Source: Rhodoferax sp. (lineage in GTDB: Bacteria > Pseudomonadota > Gammaproteobacteria > Burkholderiales > Burkholderiaceae). From it: a stretch of DNA of 5,551 nt. The stretch lies in contig JAQGNA010000662.1 of the NCBI GenBank assembly GCA_028292075.1, positions 1 through 5,551 of the forward strand, given 5' to 3'. This document shows, piece after piece, positions 1 to 5,551 of this stretch. How positions within the stretch are numbered: position 1 is the first letter of the stretch; each line of letters opens with the position of its first letter. A program made the position numbers and the translations under genes. The notes under the pieces are model-generated. The model did no database searches. It saw only the letters and a program-made list of their open reading frames with translations, and was not told the origin of the DNA.

Positions 1-523
1 GCACGCTGTCGGGCAGGCCGGCCTCGTCTTCGATTTCTTTGGCAAGCGTACCCGCGCCGGCGAGCACCTCGGGCTGATCGTAGGCATGCGTCAGCAGCGC
101 GCCGCTGACCTGATGACGTGCCATGCACGCCTCGAAGGCCTCGGCATAGCCGGCCCCGCCCACCACCACCTCTGCACCCAGGTCACGCAGTCGCGCGCGT
201 TTGGCTTCCGGCGACACGCTGGGCACGAACACCTCGCAGCGGACGCCGAGCGCCCGCGCCGCTGCCGCGGTGGCGATGCCGGCATTGCCACCCGACGCGA
301 CGATCACGCCGGCCGCAGGGATCTCGTTGGCGAGGAGCCGGTTCAACATGCCGCGCGCCTTGAAGCTGCCGCCGACCTGCAGGTGCTCGGCCTTCAGCCA
401 GACCTCGGCGCAGTCGACGCCAAACGCGGTGCCCGGCAGTTTCCACAACGGGGTTTGACGAAGAAACGAGCCGTAGTGGGCGGCCAGTCGTTGCGAGGCG
501 CTATCGATTTCGGAGTGGTTCAT
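1..523 (-). CDS. PLP-dependent serine/threonine dehydratase-like enzyme, N-terminal part (cut by window edge)
   Basis: Reading the minus strand from ATG 523 gives about 174 residues open to the window edge, so the C-terminus is missing. The protein resembles the threonine/serine dehydratase and serine racemase branch of fold-type II PLP enzymes, which eliminate the beta-hydroxyl of Ser/Thr to give a 2-oxo acid and ammonia in the cytoplasm. The motif GGSFKARG (about residues 51-58) contains the expected Schiff-base lysine, K55. SGGNAGIA (77-84) matches the cofactor-binding Asn loop, and AGTLAKEIEDEAG near the visible end matches the family's GQGT-E-I segment. A GTG at 541-539 in the same frame would add six residues; neither start has a clear Shine-Dalgarno, and ATG is chosen by convention. 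The gene follows dnaB on the same strand after about 125 bases, so read-through is possible. Substrate (Thr, Ser or a beta-hydroxy amino acid) cannot be decided from this fragment, so no gene symbol is given. Confidence 0.82.
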   Translation of the reverse strand, partial: MNHSEIDSASQRLAAHYGSFLRQTPLWKLPGTAFGVDCAEVWLKAEHLQVGGSFKARGMLNRLLANEIPAAGVIVASGGNAGIATAAAARALGVRCEVFVPSVSPEAKRARLRDLGAEVVVGGAGYAEAFEACMARHQVSGALLTHAYDQPEVLAGAGTLAKEIEDEAGLPDSV

Positions 524-556
524 GGGTTTGATGTCGGACACTTCGGCGGGCTCGGG

Positions 557-589
557 ACATGTTTCGACAAGCTCAGCACGCACGCACGG
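557..589. repeat. Candidate dispersed palindromic repeat, degenerate copy
   Basis: The core TTCGACAAGCTCAGCACG at 563-580 matches, from memory, a short intergenic repeat common in Burkholderiales and some other proteobacteria. Complete copies have a CGTGC arm on the left of the core and a GCACG arm on the right. Here the right arm is intact (576-580) but the left arm reads CATGT (558-562), so the hairpin is imperfect. It lies between the dnaB stop and the start of the dehydratase-like gene, where such elements usually sit. Only one copy is in this window, so repetitiveness cannot be shown here. Confidence 0.45.
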
Positions 590-649
590 ACAGTGAGGGG
601 CGGTGGCGTTGGCGTTGGCGGCACACGCAATGCCCAACCTGGGATTTGC

Positions 650-2062
650 CTAGTACCCGCCGCTGCCGTAGTCACTGGCCAGGCTTTCAAATTTGGTGAT
701 GTTCCGCAAGAAGGCCAGCTTCACCGTGCCAGTCGGTCCGTTGCGCTGCTTGGCGATGATGACCTCGGCCACGCCGGGTTCCTTGCACGCGTCCTTGGTG
801 TAGTACTCGTCGCGGTAGATGAACATGATGATGTCGGCATCCTGCTCGATGGCGCCCGATTCGCGCAGGTCGCTCATCATCGGCCGCTTGTCGGGGCGCT
901 GCTCCACGCTGCGGTTCAGCTGCGAAAGCGCGATCACTGGACATTGCAGTTCGCGCGCCAACATCTTCAGTCCGCGGGAGATCTCACCAAGTTCGGTGGC
1001 GCGGTTGTCGCCGCCGTTCTCGGACGAGCCGCTCATGAGCTGCAGATAGTCGACCACGATCAGCCCGAGCTTGCCGCACTGGCGCGCCAGACGCCGGGCG
1101 TTGGCCCGCAGTTCGCTGGGCGTAAGGCCGGGGCTTTCGTCGATGTGCAGCGAGATGGTGCGCAGCTTCTCGATCGCCTCGGTCAGCCGTGGCCATTCGT
1201 CGTCGGTCAGTTTGCCGGTACGCAGGTGGCCCTGATCGACTCGGCCGATGGAGCCCACGATCCGCACCGCCAACTGGGCCGCGCCCATTTCCATCGAAAA
1301 AATGGCGACGGGCAGGCCTTCGTTCAGCGCCACGTGTTCGGCGATGTTCACGGCGAAAGCGGTCTTGCCCATGGACGGCCGCGCGGCCAGCACGACCAGG
1401 TCGCCCGCCTGCAGACCCGAGGTCATGCGGTCAAGGTCGATGAAGCCGGTCGGCACGCCGGTCACGTCGTTGGCGTTGTCGGCCATCTCCTGGACACGGT
1501 CGAGCAGATCGACCACCAGCGTGTCCATCGACTGGAAGCCCTGCTTGTTGCGAGCACCCTCCTCGCCGATGTTGAAGATCTTCTGCTCGGCCTCGTCCAG
1601 AATCTTGTCGACCGCCCGGCCCTGCGTGTTGAATGCGTTGGTGGCAATCTCCTCGCTGGCGGTAACGAGTTTGCGCAGGATGCCGCGCTCGCGCACGATC
1701 TCGGCGTAGCGGCGGATGTTGCCCGCGCTCGGCACATATTGGGCGAGCGAATTGAGGTAGGCCAGGCCGCCGATCTCGTCCGACTTGCCAATGCTTTGCA
1801 GCCGCTCGAACACCGTGATCACGTCAGCCGGCTTGCTGGCGTTGATGAGCTCACGCATGGCGACAAAGATCAGGCGATGCTCGTGGCGATAGAAGTCATG
1901 GTCCTTCAACAGGTCGCCGACGCGGTCCCATGCGTTGTTGTCCAGCAGCAAGCCACCGAGCACGCTCGACTCCGCCTCGATGGAATGCGGCGGAATGCGC
2001 AACTGGGCAATCTGCCGGTCATGCGTGAACGAATCCTCCAGATCGGGAAAAACGGCGGACAT
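650..2062 (-). CDS. dnaB: Replicative DNA helicase DnaB
   Basis: This is the hexameric replicative helicase that is loaded at oriC or restarted forks, moves 5'-3' on the lagging-strand template and recruits primase. From ATG 2062 it is 470 residues, the normal length. The N-terminal DnaG-interacting helical domain spans about residues 15-115, a linker follows, and the RecA-like ATPase domain starts near 195. Walker A is ARPSMGKTA (227-235, K233). The catalytic glutamate is in FSMEM (E258), Walker B is LIVVDYLQL (D338), the H3 region includes LSQLNRSVEQRP, and AKQRNG (437-442) holds the expected arginine finger R440. An upstream in-frame ATG at 2092 would add ten residues (MPVSLGTSIP). I prefer 2062 because MSAVFP is the usual opening in related proteins. 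An AGGA lies 12 bases before it, which is a weak ribosome site. A strong terminator after rplI implies dnaB has its own promoter; I could not identify a convincing one. No intein or truncation is seen. Confidence 0.96.
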   Translation of the reverse strand: MSAVFPDLEDSFTHDRQIAQLRIPPHSIEAESSVLGGLLLDNNAWDRVGDLLKDHDFYRHEHRLIFVAMRELINASKPADVITVFERLQSIGKSDEIGGLAYLNSLAQYVPSAGNIRRYAEIVRERGILRKLVTASEEIATNAFNTQGRAVDKILDEAEQKIFNIGEEGARNKQGFQSMDTLVVDLLDRVQEMADNANDVTGVPTGFIDLDRMTSGLQAGDLVVLAARPSMGKTAFAVNIAEHVALNEGLPVAIFSMEMGAAQLAVRIVGSIGRVDQGHLRTGKLTDDEWPRLTEAIEKLRTISLHIDESPGLTPSELRANARRLARQCGKLGLIVVDYLQLMSGSSENGGDNRATELGEISRGLKMLARELQCPVIALSQLNRSVEQRPDKRPMMSDLRESGAIEQDADIIMFIYRDEYYTKDACKEPGVAEVIIAKQRNGPTGTVKLAFLRNITKFESLASDYGSGGY

Positions 2063-2141
2063 GGGTATGGAGGTTCCTAAAGAGACCGGCATGCTAAGCG
2101 CCGGAGCACCTGCCGTCGAGACAACAAGTCTGGGGAAATGA

Positions 2142-2260
2142 GGTGGACAACCGGGTATGAGCGCGGGATAACTCCCGCCCGGTCAGAGCGCCGCCTGTGC
2201 ATAAGGCGTGGACAAGCCTGAGCATAACCCGTTGAAAAACGGCGACGAACGGGTGGTCAA
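2142..2260 (-). promoter_or_regulatory. dnaB upstream region with phased DnaA-box-like motifs
   Basis: The stretch of about 350 bases from 2063 to 2411 holds no credible gene. On the minus (dnaB) strand it carries six 9-mers in one orientation resembling the DnaA box TTATNCACA: TTGACCACC (2260-2252), TTATGCTCA (2227-2219), TTGTCCACG (2215-2207), TTATGCACA (2204-2196), TTATCCCGC (2171-2163) and TTGTCCACC (2150-2142). Only TTATGCACA fits the strict consensus; the others differ at one to three positions. Distances between successive starts are 33, 12, 11, 33 and 21 bases, close to whole helical turns. This suggests, but does not prove, a DnaA-responsive control region for dnaB. Farther upstream TGGGTAA occurs twice, 11 bases apart (2351-2357 and 2362-2368, plus-strand reading). 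No clear sigma-70 promoter pair was found. Confidence 0.35.
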
Positions 2261-2411
2261 CCAGTAACCCGGCAGTGCTCAAGACACGCACCCATAGCAA
2301 AACAAGGCGTCGCGCTCGGGCCGAAGCGCTAACAAGCTGTGCACACGGCTTGGGTAACACGTGGGTAAGTCGGTATATCGCGGGATCCCCACCAAAACCG
2401 ATCGCCCATGT

Positions 2412-2445
2412 AAAAGGCCGCCAGGGCTTGTACCCTGGCGGCCTT
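2412..2445 (-). terminator. Rho-independent terminator of the rpsF-priB-rpsR-rplI operon
   Basis: A perfect 13-bp GC-rich inverted repeat (2414-2426 with 2433-2445) encloses a 6-base loop. Read on the minus strand it starts 14 bases after the rplI stop codon. The descending arm ends in CCTT and runs into a short T tract (TTTTA, from the A run at 2412-2415 on the plus strand). There is no T tract in the plus direction, so it acts for the leftward ribosomal operon. It separates the operon from dnaB. Confidence 0.88.
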
Positions 2446-2459
2446 CGGTAAAAACGCGA

Positions 2460-2912
2460 TTAAGCGGTTTCGCCGTAGACGGACACGGTGATGTCGACCA
2501 CCACGTCGGTGTGCAGCGCAACGCTCACGGTGCTGTCGCCAACGACCTTGATCGGGCCATTGGGCATGCGCACTTGCGCCTTGGCGACCTTGTAGCCTTG
2601 CTTGCCGAGTTCTTCAGCGACGTCGGCATTGGTGACGGAGCCGAACAAACGGCCATCCACACCCGCCTTTTGCGTCAGCTTGATGGTCGAGCCACCCAGC
2701 TTTTCGCCCAGCGTCTGGGACTCGGCCAGCTTTGCAGCGGCGGCCTTCTCGAGTTCGGCGCGCTTGGCTTCAAACTCTTGCTTGGCCTTTTCCGTGGCAC
2801 GGCGAGCGTGGCCCTTGGGAATCAGGAAGTTGCGGGCGTAGCCGTCCTTGACCTTGACGATTTCGCCGAGGTTGCCAAGGTTCACAACCTTGTCGAGCAG
2901 AATGATTTGCAT
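2460..2912 (-). CDS. rplI: 50S ribosomal protein L9
   Basis: L9 binds 23S rRNA near the base of the L1 stalk and helps keep the reading frame. The protein is 150 residues, normal for the family. The N-terminal rRNA-binding domain (about 1-50) starts [19 protein letters not shown] and contains the conserved stretch [16 protein letters not shown] long connecting helix rich in Lys, Glu and Ala follows (about 41-75), then the C-terminal domain (about 80-149) with [16 protein letters not shown]. The start is supported by AAGGAAG seven bases upstream, which overlaps the end of rpsR; only 12 bases separate the two genes, so they are co-transcribed. It is the last gene of the operon and is followed directly by the terminator hairpin. 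Nothing unusual is seen. Confidence 0.97.
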   Translation of the reverse strand: MQIILLDKVVNLGNLGEIVKVKDGYARNFLIPKGHARRATEKAKQEFEAKRAELEKAAAAKLAESQTLGEKLGGSTIKLTQKAGVDGRLFGSVTNADVAEELGKQGYKVAKAQVRMPNGPIKVVGDSTVSVALHTDVVVDITVSVYGETA

Positions 2913-2924
2913 GGTCGTGCTTCC

Positions 2925-3208
2925 TTAGATGCGGTGCTGGTCGCTATACGGCAGCATGGCGAGGAAACGCGCACGCTTGATGGCGGTGTTGAGCTGGCGC
3001 TGGAAAATGGCGCGCGTGCCGGTCAGGCGTGCGGGAATGATCTTGCCGTTTTCGGCGATGAAATCACGCAGCGTGTCGATGTCCTTGTAGTCGATCTGCT
3101 CGACACCGGTGACGGTGAAGCGGCAGAAGCGCTTGCGCTTGAACAGCAGTGACTGGGTGTTGCGCTTGGGGCCTTGTCTTTGTTATTGAAACGTTTTGGT
3201 CCGGCCAT
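2925..3208 (-). pseudogene. rpsR: 30S ribosomal protein S18, reading frame broken by an apparent 1-base deletion
   Basis: S18 pairs with S6 on the platform of the 30S subunit. From ATG 3208 the frame reads [12 protein letters not shown], which matches S18, then goes out of frame and stops at a TGA near 3023. From about 3173 onward the next frame gives the rest of S18 without a break: [18 protein letters not shown], then [18 protein letters not shown], and the ending [10 protein letters not shown] with TAA at 2927-2925. The total length, 284 bases, is not a multiple of three; restoring one base would give 94 residues. Relatives usually read FNKDKRPKRN, so the simplest account is loss of one base of an Arg codon near 3172-3173, together with an extra Asn codon (AAT AAC) a few codons earlier. 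The rest of the protein looks intact and conserved. CAGGAG six bases before the ATG is a good ribosome site, and the gene sits 13 bases after priB. Because S18 is normally essential and single copy, a sequencing or assembly error is likelier than true loss. Confidence 0.9.
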
Positions 3209-3221
3209 GAGGGACTCCTGA

Positions 3222-3509
3222 TTAATCTGGTTGAAACTCTTGAATCTGAAACACGACGTTCTTGCCGACCCGCGGCGTCGCCAGGAAACCGGTAAACAAC
3301 CAGTTGCTTCCCAACGCTTGCTGCCGGAGCCTCTCGGCCACCGCGCCAAACGCAGTGGCCTTGACCGTTGCCTTGATCTGCCGGACCTGGCCCGCCTGAT
3401 CCAGGCTCGAAGCATGTTCGAGCAACAGGTCAAGGGCGGGAATTCCGGCTGGCGTGTAACGCAGGGCTTTCACCTCGGCGATACAGGCCGTCAATGCAAC
3501 TTGGTTCAC
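3222..3509 (-). CDS. priB: Primosomal replication protein N (PriB)
   Basis: PriB is a small dimeric OB-fold single-strand-DNA-binding protein. With PriA and DnaT or its equivalents it reloads DnaB at collapsed forks. The protein is 95 residues, as expected, opening with NQVALTACIAEVKALRYTPAG and ending FLATPRVGKNVVFQIQEFQPD once the two segments are joined to their context; both match the PriB/SSB family. Its place between rpsF and rpsR is the conserved one in betaproteobacteria and enterics. The start codon is GTG (3509-3507): the in-frame stop TGA is only about 14 codons upstream and no ATG or TTG lies between. The purine-rich GAGGA abuts the GTG directly instead of sitting 5-9 bases away, which is odd and suggests inefficient or coupled initiation. 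The gap after rpsF is 49 bases, and 13 bases separate it from rpsR. Confidence 0.92.
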   Translation of the reverse strand: MNQVALTACIAEVKALRYTPAGIPALDLLLEHASSLDQAGQVRQIKATVKATAFGAVAERLRQQALGSNWLFTGFLATPRVGKNVVFQIQEFQPD

Positions 3510-3558
3510 TCCTCGGGGGTCAAGCAGTCCTTGAACGTAGTGATGTCAGCGATGCGAC

Positions 3559-3927
3559 TCAGTGCGCCGCGTATTCGGCTTGCTGGGTCTTGCGCGCTTC
3601 TTCGCGCTCGACGGTCTTCATCATGGACGAAGGGCCGGTTTCGGCTTTCTTCATGACCACGGTGAGGTGGCGCAGAACGGCGTCGTTGAACTTGAACGCG
3701 TGTTCGAGTTCAGCCATGACGGCCTGGTCGGCTTCGATGTTGACGCACAGGTAGTGGGCCTTGGCAAGCTTGTTGATCTGGTACACCAGTTGACGGCGAC
3801 CCCAGTCTTCCACACGGTGGATCTTGCCGCCGCCGGCGGTGATCATGCCCTTGTAGCGCTCCAGCATGGCTGGAACCTGTTCGCTCTGATCCGGATGGAT
3901 CATCAAAATGATTTCGTAATGACGCAT
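3559..3927 (-). CDS. rpsF: 30S ribosomal protein S6
   Basis: S6 binds the central domain of 16S rRNA together with S18. The protein is 122 residues. It opens [19 protein letters not shown], the standard first strand and helix of the S6 ferredoxin-like fold, followed by [20 protein letters not shown] and the conserved [16 protein letters not shown] segment. The core ends near [11 protein letters not shown] (about residue 90). The charged tail containing EREEARK is typical of proteobacterial S6, which in many species receives post-translational Glu residues. The start has AAGGAG four bases upstream. It is the first gene of the operon and is divergent from the glycosyltransferase gene. The S6:S18 complex often represses its own operon through the leader mRNA. 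Confidence 0.97.
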   Translation of the reverse strand: MRHYEIILMIHPDQSEQVPAMLERYKGMITAGGGKIHRVEDWGRRQLVYQINKLAKAHYLCVNIEADQAVMAELEHAFKFNDAVLRHLTVVMKKAETGPSSMMKTVEREEARKTQQAEYAAH

Positions 3928-3982
3928 GGCACTCCTTCAGGGTTAAAGCCACCCACCGGCCGTGCACGCGTCAAGCGCACGT

Positions 3983-3996
3983 CTACAGCGGTGTAG
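3983..3996 (-). promoter_or_regulatory. Leader hairpin upstream of rpsF, candidate S6:S18 binding site
   Basis: On the minus strand the rpsF leader contains a perfect 5-bp stem, CTACA / TGTAG, closing the loop CCGC, so the sequence CACCG is displayed. Autoregulatory rpsF leaders bound by the S6:S18 complex are known to present a conserved CCG element that mimics the 16S rRNA site. The element lies about 56-69 bases before the start codon and inside the expected 5' UTR. The fold around it is not the published motif in full, so this is a candidate only. Confidence 0.3.
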
Positions 3997-4012
3997 CAAG
4001 GCAAAGCCTGAG

Positions 4013-4018
4013 ATTATA
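4013..4018 (-). promoter_or_regulatory. Candidate -10 element for the rpsF operon
   Basis: On the minus strand this is an exact TATAAT, 85 bases before the rpsF start codon, in the only intergenic space ahead of the operon. Transcription would begin near 4004-4007 and give a leader of roughly 78 bases. No good -35 hexamer is present at 16-18 bases (the sequence there reads about AGCCGG), so activator or UP-element help would be needed, or the match is fortuitous. Confidence 0.5.
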
Positions 4019-4138
4019 GCCCGGATTGATTTGACCCGGCTGCCTCACTTTCCAGACTCGCTACACTTCGTAACCCATGTAATTCCATCTTGCAGACCGT
4101 TACAGCTTCGCAATAGCCCCATTCCAGCGCAGAACTAG

Positions 4139-5209
4139 ATGAACATCGTCTTTCTCGACCCCAAGTGCCCGACGCCATATGACAGCGAAGTCCTTCGGAC
4201 CAAAGCGCTGGGCGGCACGGAGGCCAGTGTGATCAGGGTGGCACAAGGCCTGTCTCGCTCGCACTCCGTGCGGGTGCTGCAGCACAACCGAACCGAAGCC
4301 CTGGAAGAACACCCCGGCCTGCATTTCCTGCCGATGGCATCCATGCCACAGGCGGTGCAGGACGCCGACCACGTTATTTTCATACAGAAGGCCCAGCACA
4401 TCGAGGTGGCCGCGAAGGGCCCGGCCCGCCTGTGGCTCTGGCTGCACAACTACCTGAAGGACGAAGTGCCGTTCTTCTGGCAGGACCACCTGCGCTACCG
4501 GCTTGGTATTGTCTGTGTTTCCAAGGCCCATGCAGACCACACCCGCAGGCACCTCCACAGCCTGCCAGGCTACTGGGCGTCCCTGGGTTCCATGGGACGC
4601 GGCGGCTTGCTGTACCAGCACAACCCCATCGACTCGAACCTGGGCCCGGACCCCCACACTTCGCGCGACCGTCACAAGCTGGTGTTCTTCAGTTCGCCCT
4701 ACAAAGGCCTGGAACAGGTCGTTCCGCTCTTCAGGCAGGCCCATGCGCGCGACCGACGGTTGAAGCTGTATGTCGCCGACCCTGGCTACATCAAGAACGT
4801 CGATCCCAACCTGCTCGACGCGCCGGGCATTGTCCGCCTGGGCGCGCTGCCCCACCGGGTGGCGCTGCAGCATGTGCGCGAAGCGCTTTGCGTGTTTTAC
4901 CCCCAGCGCAAGCGGCCTGAAACATTCGGCCTGGTCTATGCCGAAGCCAACGCGGTGGGCACGCCGGTGCTGGCCCACCGCTTCGGCTCCGCGCAGGAGG
5001 TGCTGTGCAAAAGCAACCCGCCGCTGGACGCAAGTAACGGCGAAGCGGTCATCGGAACGCTGCTGGACTGGGTCGAACGCGGTGCGCCCAAGGTCCAGGC
5101 CAATCCGCTGTTCGACTGCGCCCATGTGGTGAACGAGTGGAGCCGCTTCCTTGCGGCGCCCGCTCGCTTCGTCAGCGAACAGGAACACGCCGGCAAAACC
5201 CTGGCTTAG
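4139..5209 (+). CDS. GT-B glycosyltransferase, GT4-like
   Basis: The 356-residue protein looks like a retaining GT-B glycosyltransferase that transfers a sugar from a nucleotide donor, probably in cell-surface glycan or glycoconjugate synthesis. The N-terminal acceptor domain begins MNIVFLDPKCPTPYDS and has the glycine-rich loop ALGGTEAS (23-30) common in GT4 enzymes. The C-terminal donor domain begins near LVFFSSPYKGLE (181-192), where K189 is in the position of the usual donor-phosphate contact. It carries the E-x7-E motif in PETFGLVYAEA (E261 and E269), followed by GTPVLAHRFGSAQEVL. No signal peptide or membrane segment is evident, so it is cytosolic or peripheral. ATG 4139 is chosen because family members start this way; no Shine-Dalgarno is visible before it (the upstream bases read GCAGAACTAG). 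It stands alone between housekeeping genes and no glycan-cluster neighbours are visible. It converges on the symporter gene, stop to stop, with nine bases between. Sugar and acceptor are unknown. Confidence 0.87.
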   Translation: MNIVFLDPKCPTPYDSEVLRTKALGGTEASVIRVAQGLSRSHSVRVLQHNRTEALEEHPGLHFLPMASMPQAVQDADHVIFIQKAQHIEVAAKGPARLWLWLHNYLKDEVPFFWQDHLRYRLGIVCVSKAHADHTRRHLHSLPGYWASLGSMGRGGLLYQHNPIDSNLGPDPHTSRDRHKLVFFSSPYKGLEQVVPLFRQAHARDRRLKLYVADPGYIKNVDPNLLDAPGIVRLGALPHRVALQHVREALCVFYPQRKRPETFGLVYAEANAVGTPVLAHRFGSAQEVLCKSNPPLDASNGEAVIGTLLDWVERGAPKVQANPLFDCAHVVNEWSRFLAAPARFVSEQEHAGKTLA

Positions 5210-5218
5210 GCGTCCAGG

Positions 5219-5551
5219 CTACACAGGCTGGCGGTCGCCCAACGCCATGGAACGGTCGGAACTTGTCACCCAACTGACGGCCCAGACCACCAGTGCTCCG
5301 GCCGGCACGCCAAAAACACCTGCAGACACCGGCTGGATGCCCCACCACAGGCCGGAACCGCCCAGCCCCAGGGCTGTTCTCACCACGCCCGCATTGGCGA
5401 GCATGTAGAACACGGTGACCGACAGCCCCGTCAGCATGCCGGTGATCGCCGCCGTGCGCGTCGTGCGGGGCCAGAAGATGCCCAGCACCATGGCCGGAAA
5501 GAAGGCGGAGGCGGCCAGCGAGAACGATGCCGACACCAGCATCAGGATGTC
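5219..5551 (-). CDS. Sodium:solute symporter family permease, C-terminal part (cut by window edge)
   Basis: Reading the minus strand from the edge gives 110 residues ending at TAG (5221-5219); the N-terminus lies outside the window. Three hydrophobic segments are visible, at about residues 2-27, 32-54 and 70-94 of the fragment. The first loop, FPAMVLGIFWPRTTRTAAI, matches the sodium:solute symporter signature region in acetate-permease-like members. GIQPVSAGVFGVPAGALVV is typical of the larger subfamily often annotated near acs or dctB-type regulators in betaproteobacteria (VC_2705-like). Such proteins import small organic anions such as acetate with sodium ions. The soluble tail after the last helix (TSSDRSMALGDRQPV) is short and differs from the tail I would expect from memory. 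The gene is convergent with the glycosyltransferase. Substrate cannot be decided. Confidence 0.85.
   Translation of the reverse strand, partial: DILMLVSASFSLAASAFFPAMVLGIFWPRTTRTAAITGMLTGLSVTVFYMLANAGVVRTALGLGGSGLWWGIQPVSAGVFGVPAGALVVWAVSWVTSSDRSMALGDRQPV

Noticed and set aside
605..620. Short tandem GGCGTT units downstream of dnaB
   Set aside because: Fewer than three units in GC-rich sequence is not distinguishable from chance, and no function follows from it.
86..2080. A 664-codon open frame on the plus strand
   Set aside because: It lies antisense to dnaB and the dehydratase-like gene, both of which have clear family motifs. It shows low-complexity Arg/Ala/His-rich composition typical of a GC-rich shadow frame.
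3023..3433. A 136-codon minus-strand open frame covering the start of rpsR
   Set aside because: It is an out-of-frame reading of priB joined to the first codons of S18 and then to the frameshifted rpsR sequence. It is not a separate gene.
3506..3565. An alternative frame running past the rpsF stop and ending in the TGA that overlaps the priB start, which could suggest a frameshifted S6 tail
   Set aside because: The S6 reading frame already gives a normal 122-residue protein with the usual charged tail. The extra frame has no recognisable similarity.
4031..4118. Possible promoters for the glycosyltransferase: TTGACC at 4031-4036, or TTGCAG at 4090-4095 with an AATAGC-like -10
   Set aside because: TTGACC has no acceptable -10 at 16-18 bases, and the second pair matches too few consensus positions to separate from chance.
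4100..5188. A 362-codon open frame on the minus strand
   Set aside because: It is antisense to the glycosyltransferase, whose GT-B motifs (GGTE loop, E-x7-E) support the plus-strand reading. The minus frame shows no recognisable domain.
5200..5218. Inverted repeat CCTGG / CCAGG with a 9-base loop at the convergent gene ends
   Set aside because: A 5-bp stem with a long loop and no T tract on either strand is too weak to call a terminator.
1..5551. Search for CRISPR arrays, tRNA or rRNA genes, insertion sequences, attachment sites and defence-type genes
   Set aside because: None was seen by reading. The region is a conserved housekeeping cluster with two flanking metabolic or surface genes.

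Overview
The window reads as chromosomal DNA from a GC-rich betaproteobacterium, most likely Burkholderiales and plausibly Comamonadaceae. The main reasons are the gene order rpsF-priB-rpsR-rplI-dnaB and the family-typical openings of S18 (MAGPKRFN) and DnaB (MSAVFP). This placement comes from recognising protein sequences by eye; no search was run.

Layout from left to right. Positions 1-523 (minus) hold the N-terminal part of a fold-type II PLP-dependent serine/threonine dehydratase-like enzyme, cut by the window edge. A short gap carries what looks like a decayed copy of a dispersed Burkholderiales repeat. Next is dnaB (minus, 650-2062). It is followed by about 350 bases without a gene, which contain helically phased DnaA-box-like motifs and, at the far end, the strong intrinsic terminator of the ribosomal operon. 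That operon, transcribed leftward, is rpsF (S6), priB (primosomal single-strand-binding protein), rpsR (S18) and rplI (L9), at 3927-2460. A perfect TATAAT lies upstream of rpsF. Rightward from the divergent intergenic region is a GT-B (GT4-like) glycosyltransferase at 4139-5209. It converges, with a 9-base gap, on the C-terminal part of a sodium:solute symporter family permease (minus, 5219-5551, cut by the window edge).

The core is a classic housekeeping cluster. S6 and S18 form a heterodimer on the 30S platform and L9 is a 50S protein. PriB and DnaB belong to replication restart and fork unwinding respectively, so translation and replication genes are neighbours. The terminator after rplI separates dnaB into its own transcription unit. 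The glycosyltransferase and the symporter are unrelated flanking genes.

No new multi-gene system is visible. The clearest anomaly is rpsR: its reading frame is broken near codon 12 by an apparent one-base deletion beside an extra Asn codon, in a gene expected to be essential. The phased DnaA-box-like array in front of dnaB and a CACCG-containing hairpin in the rpsF leader are the other points worth checking.
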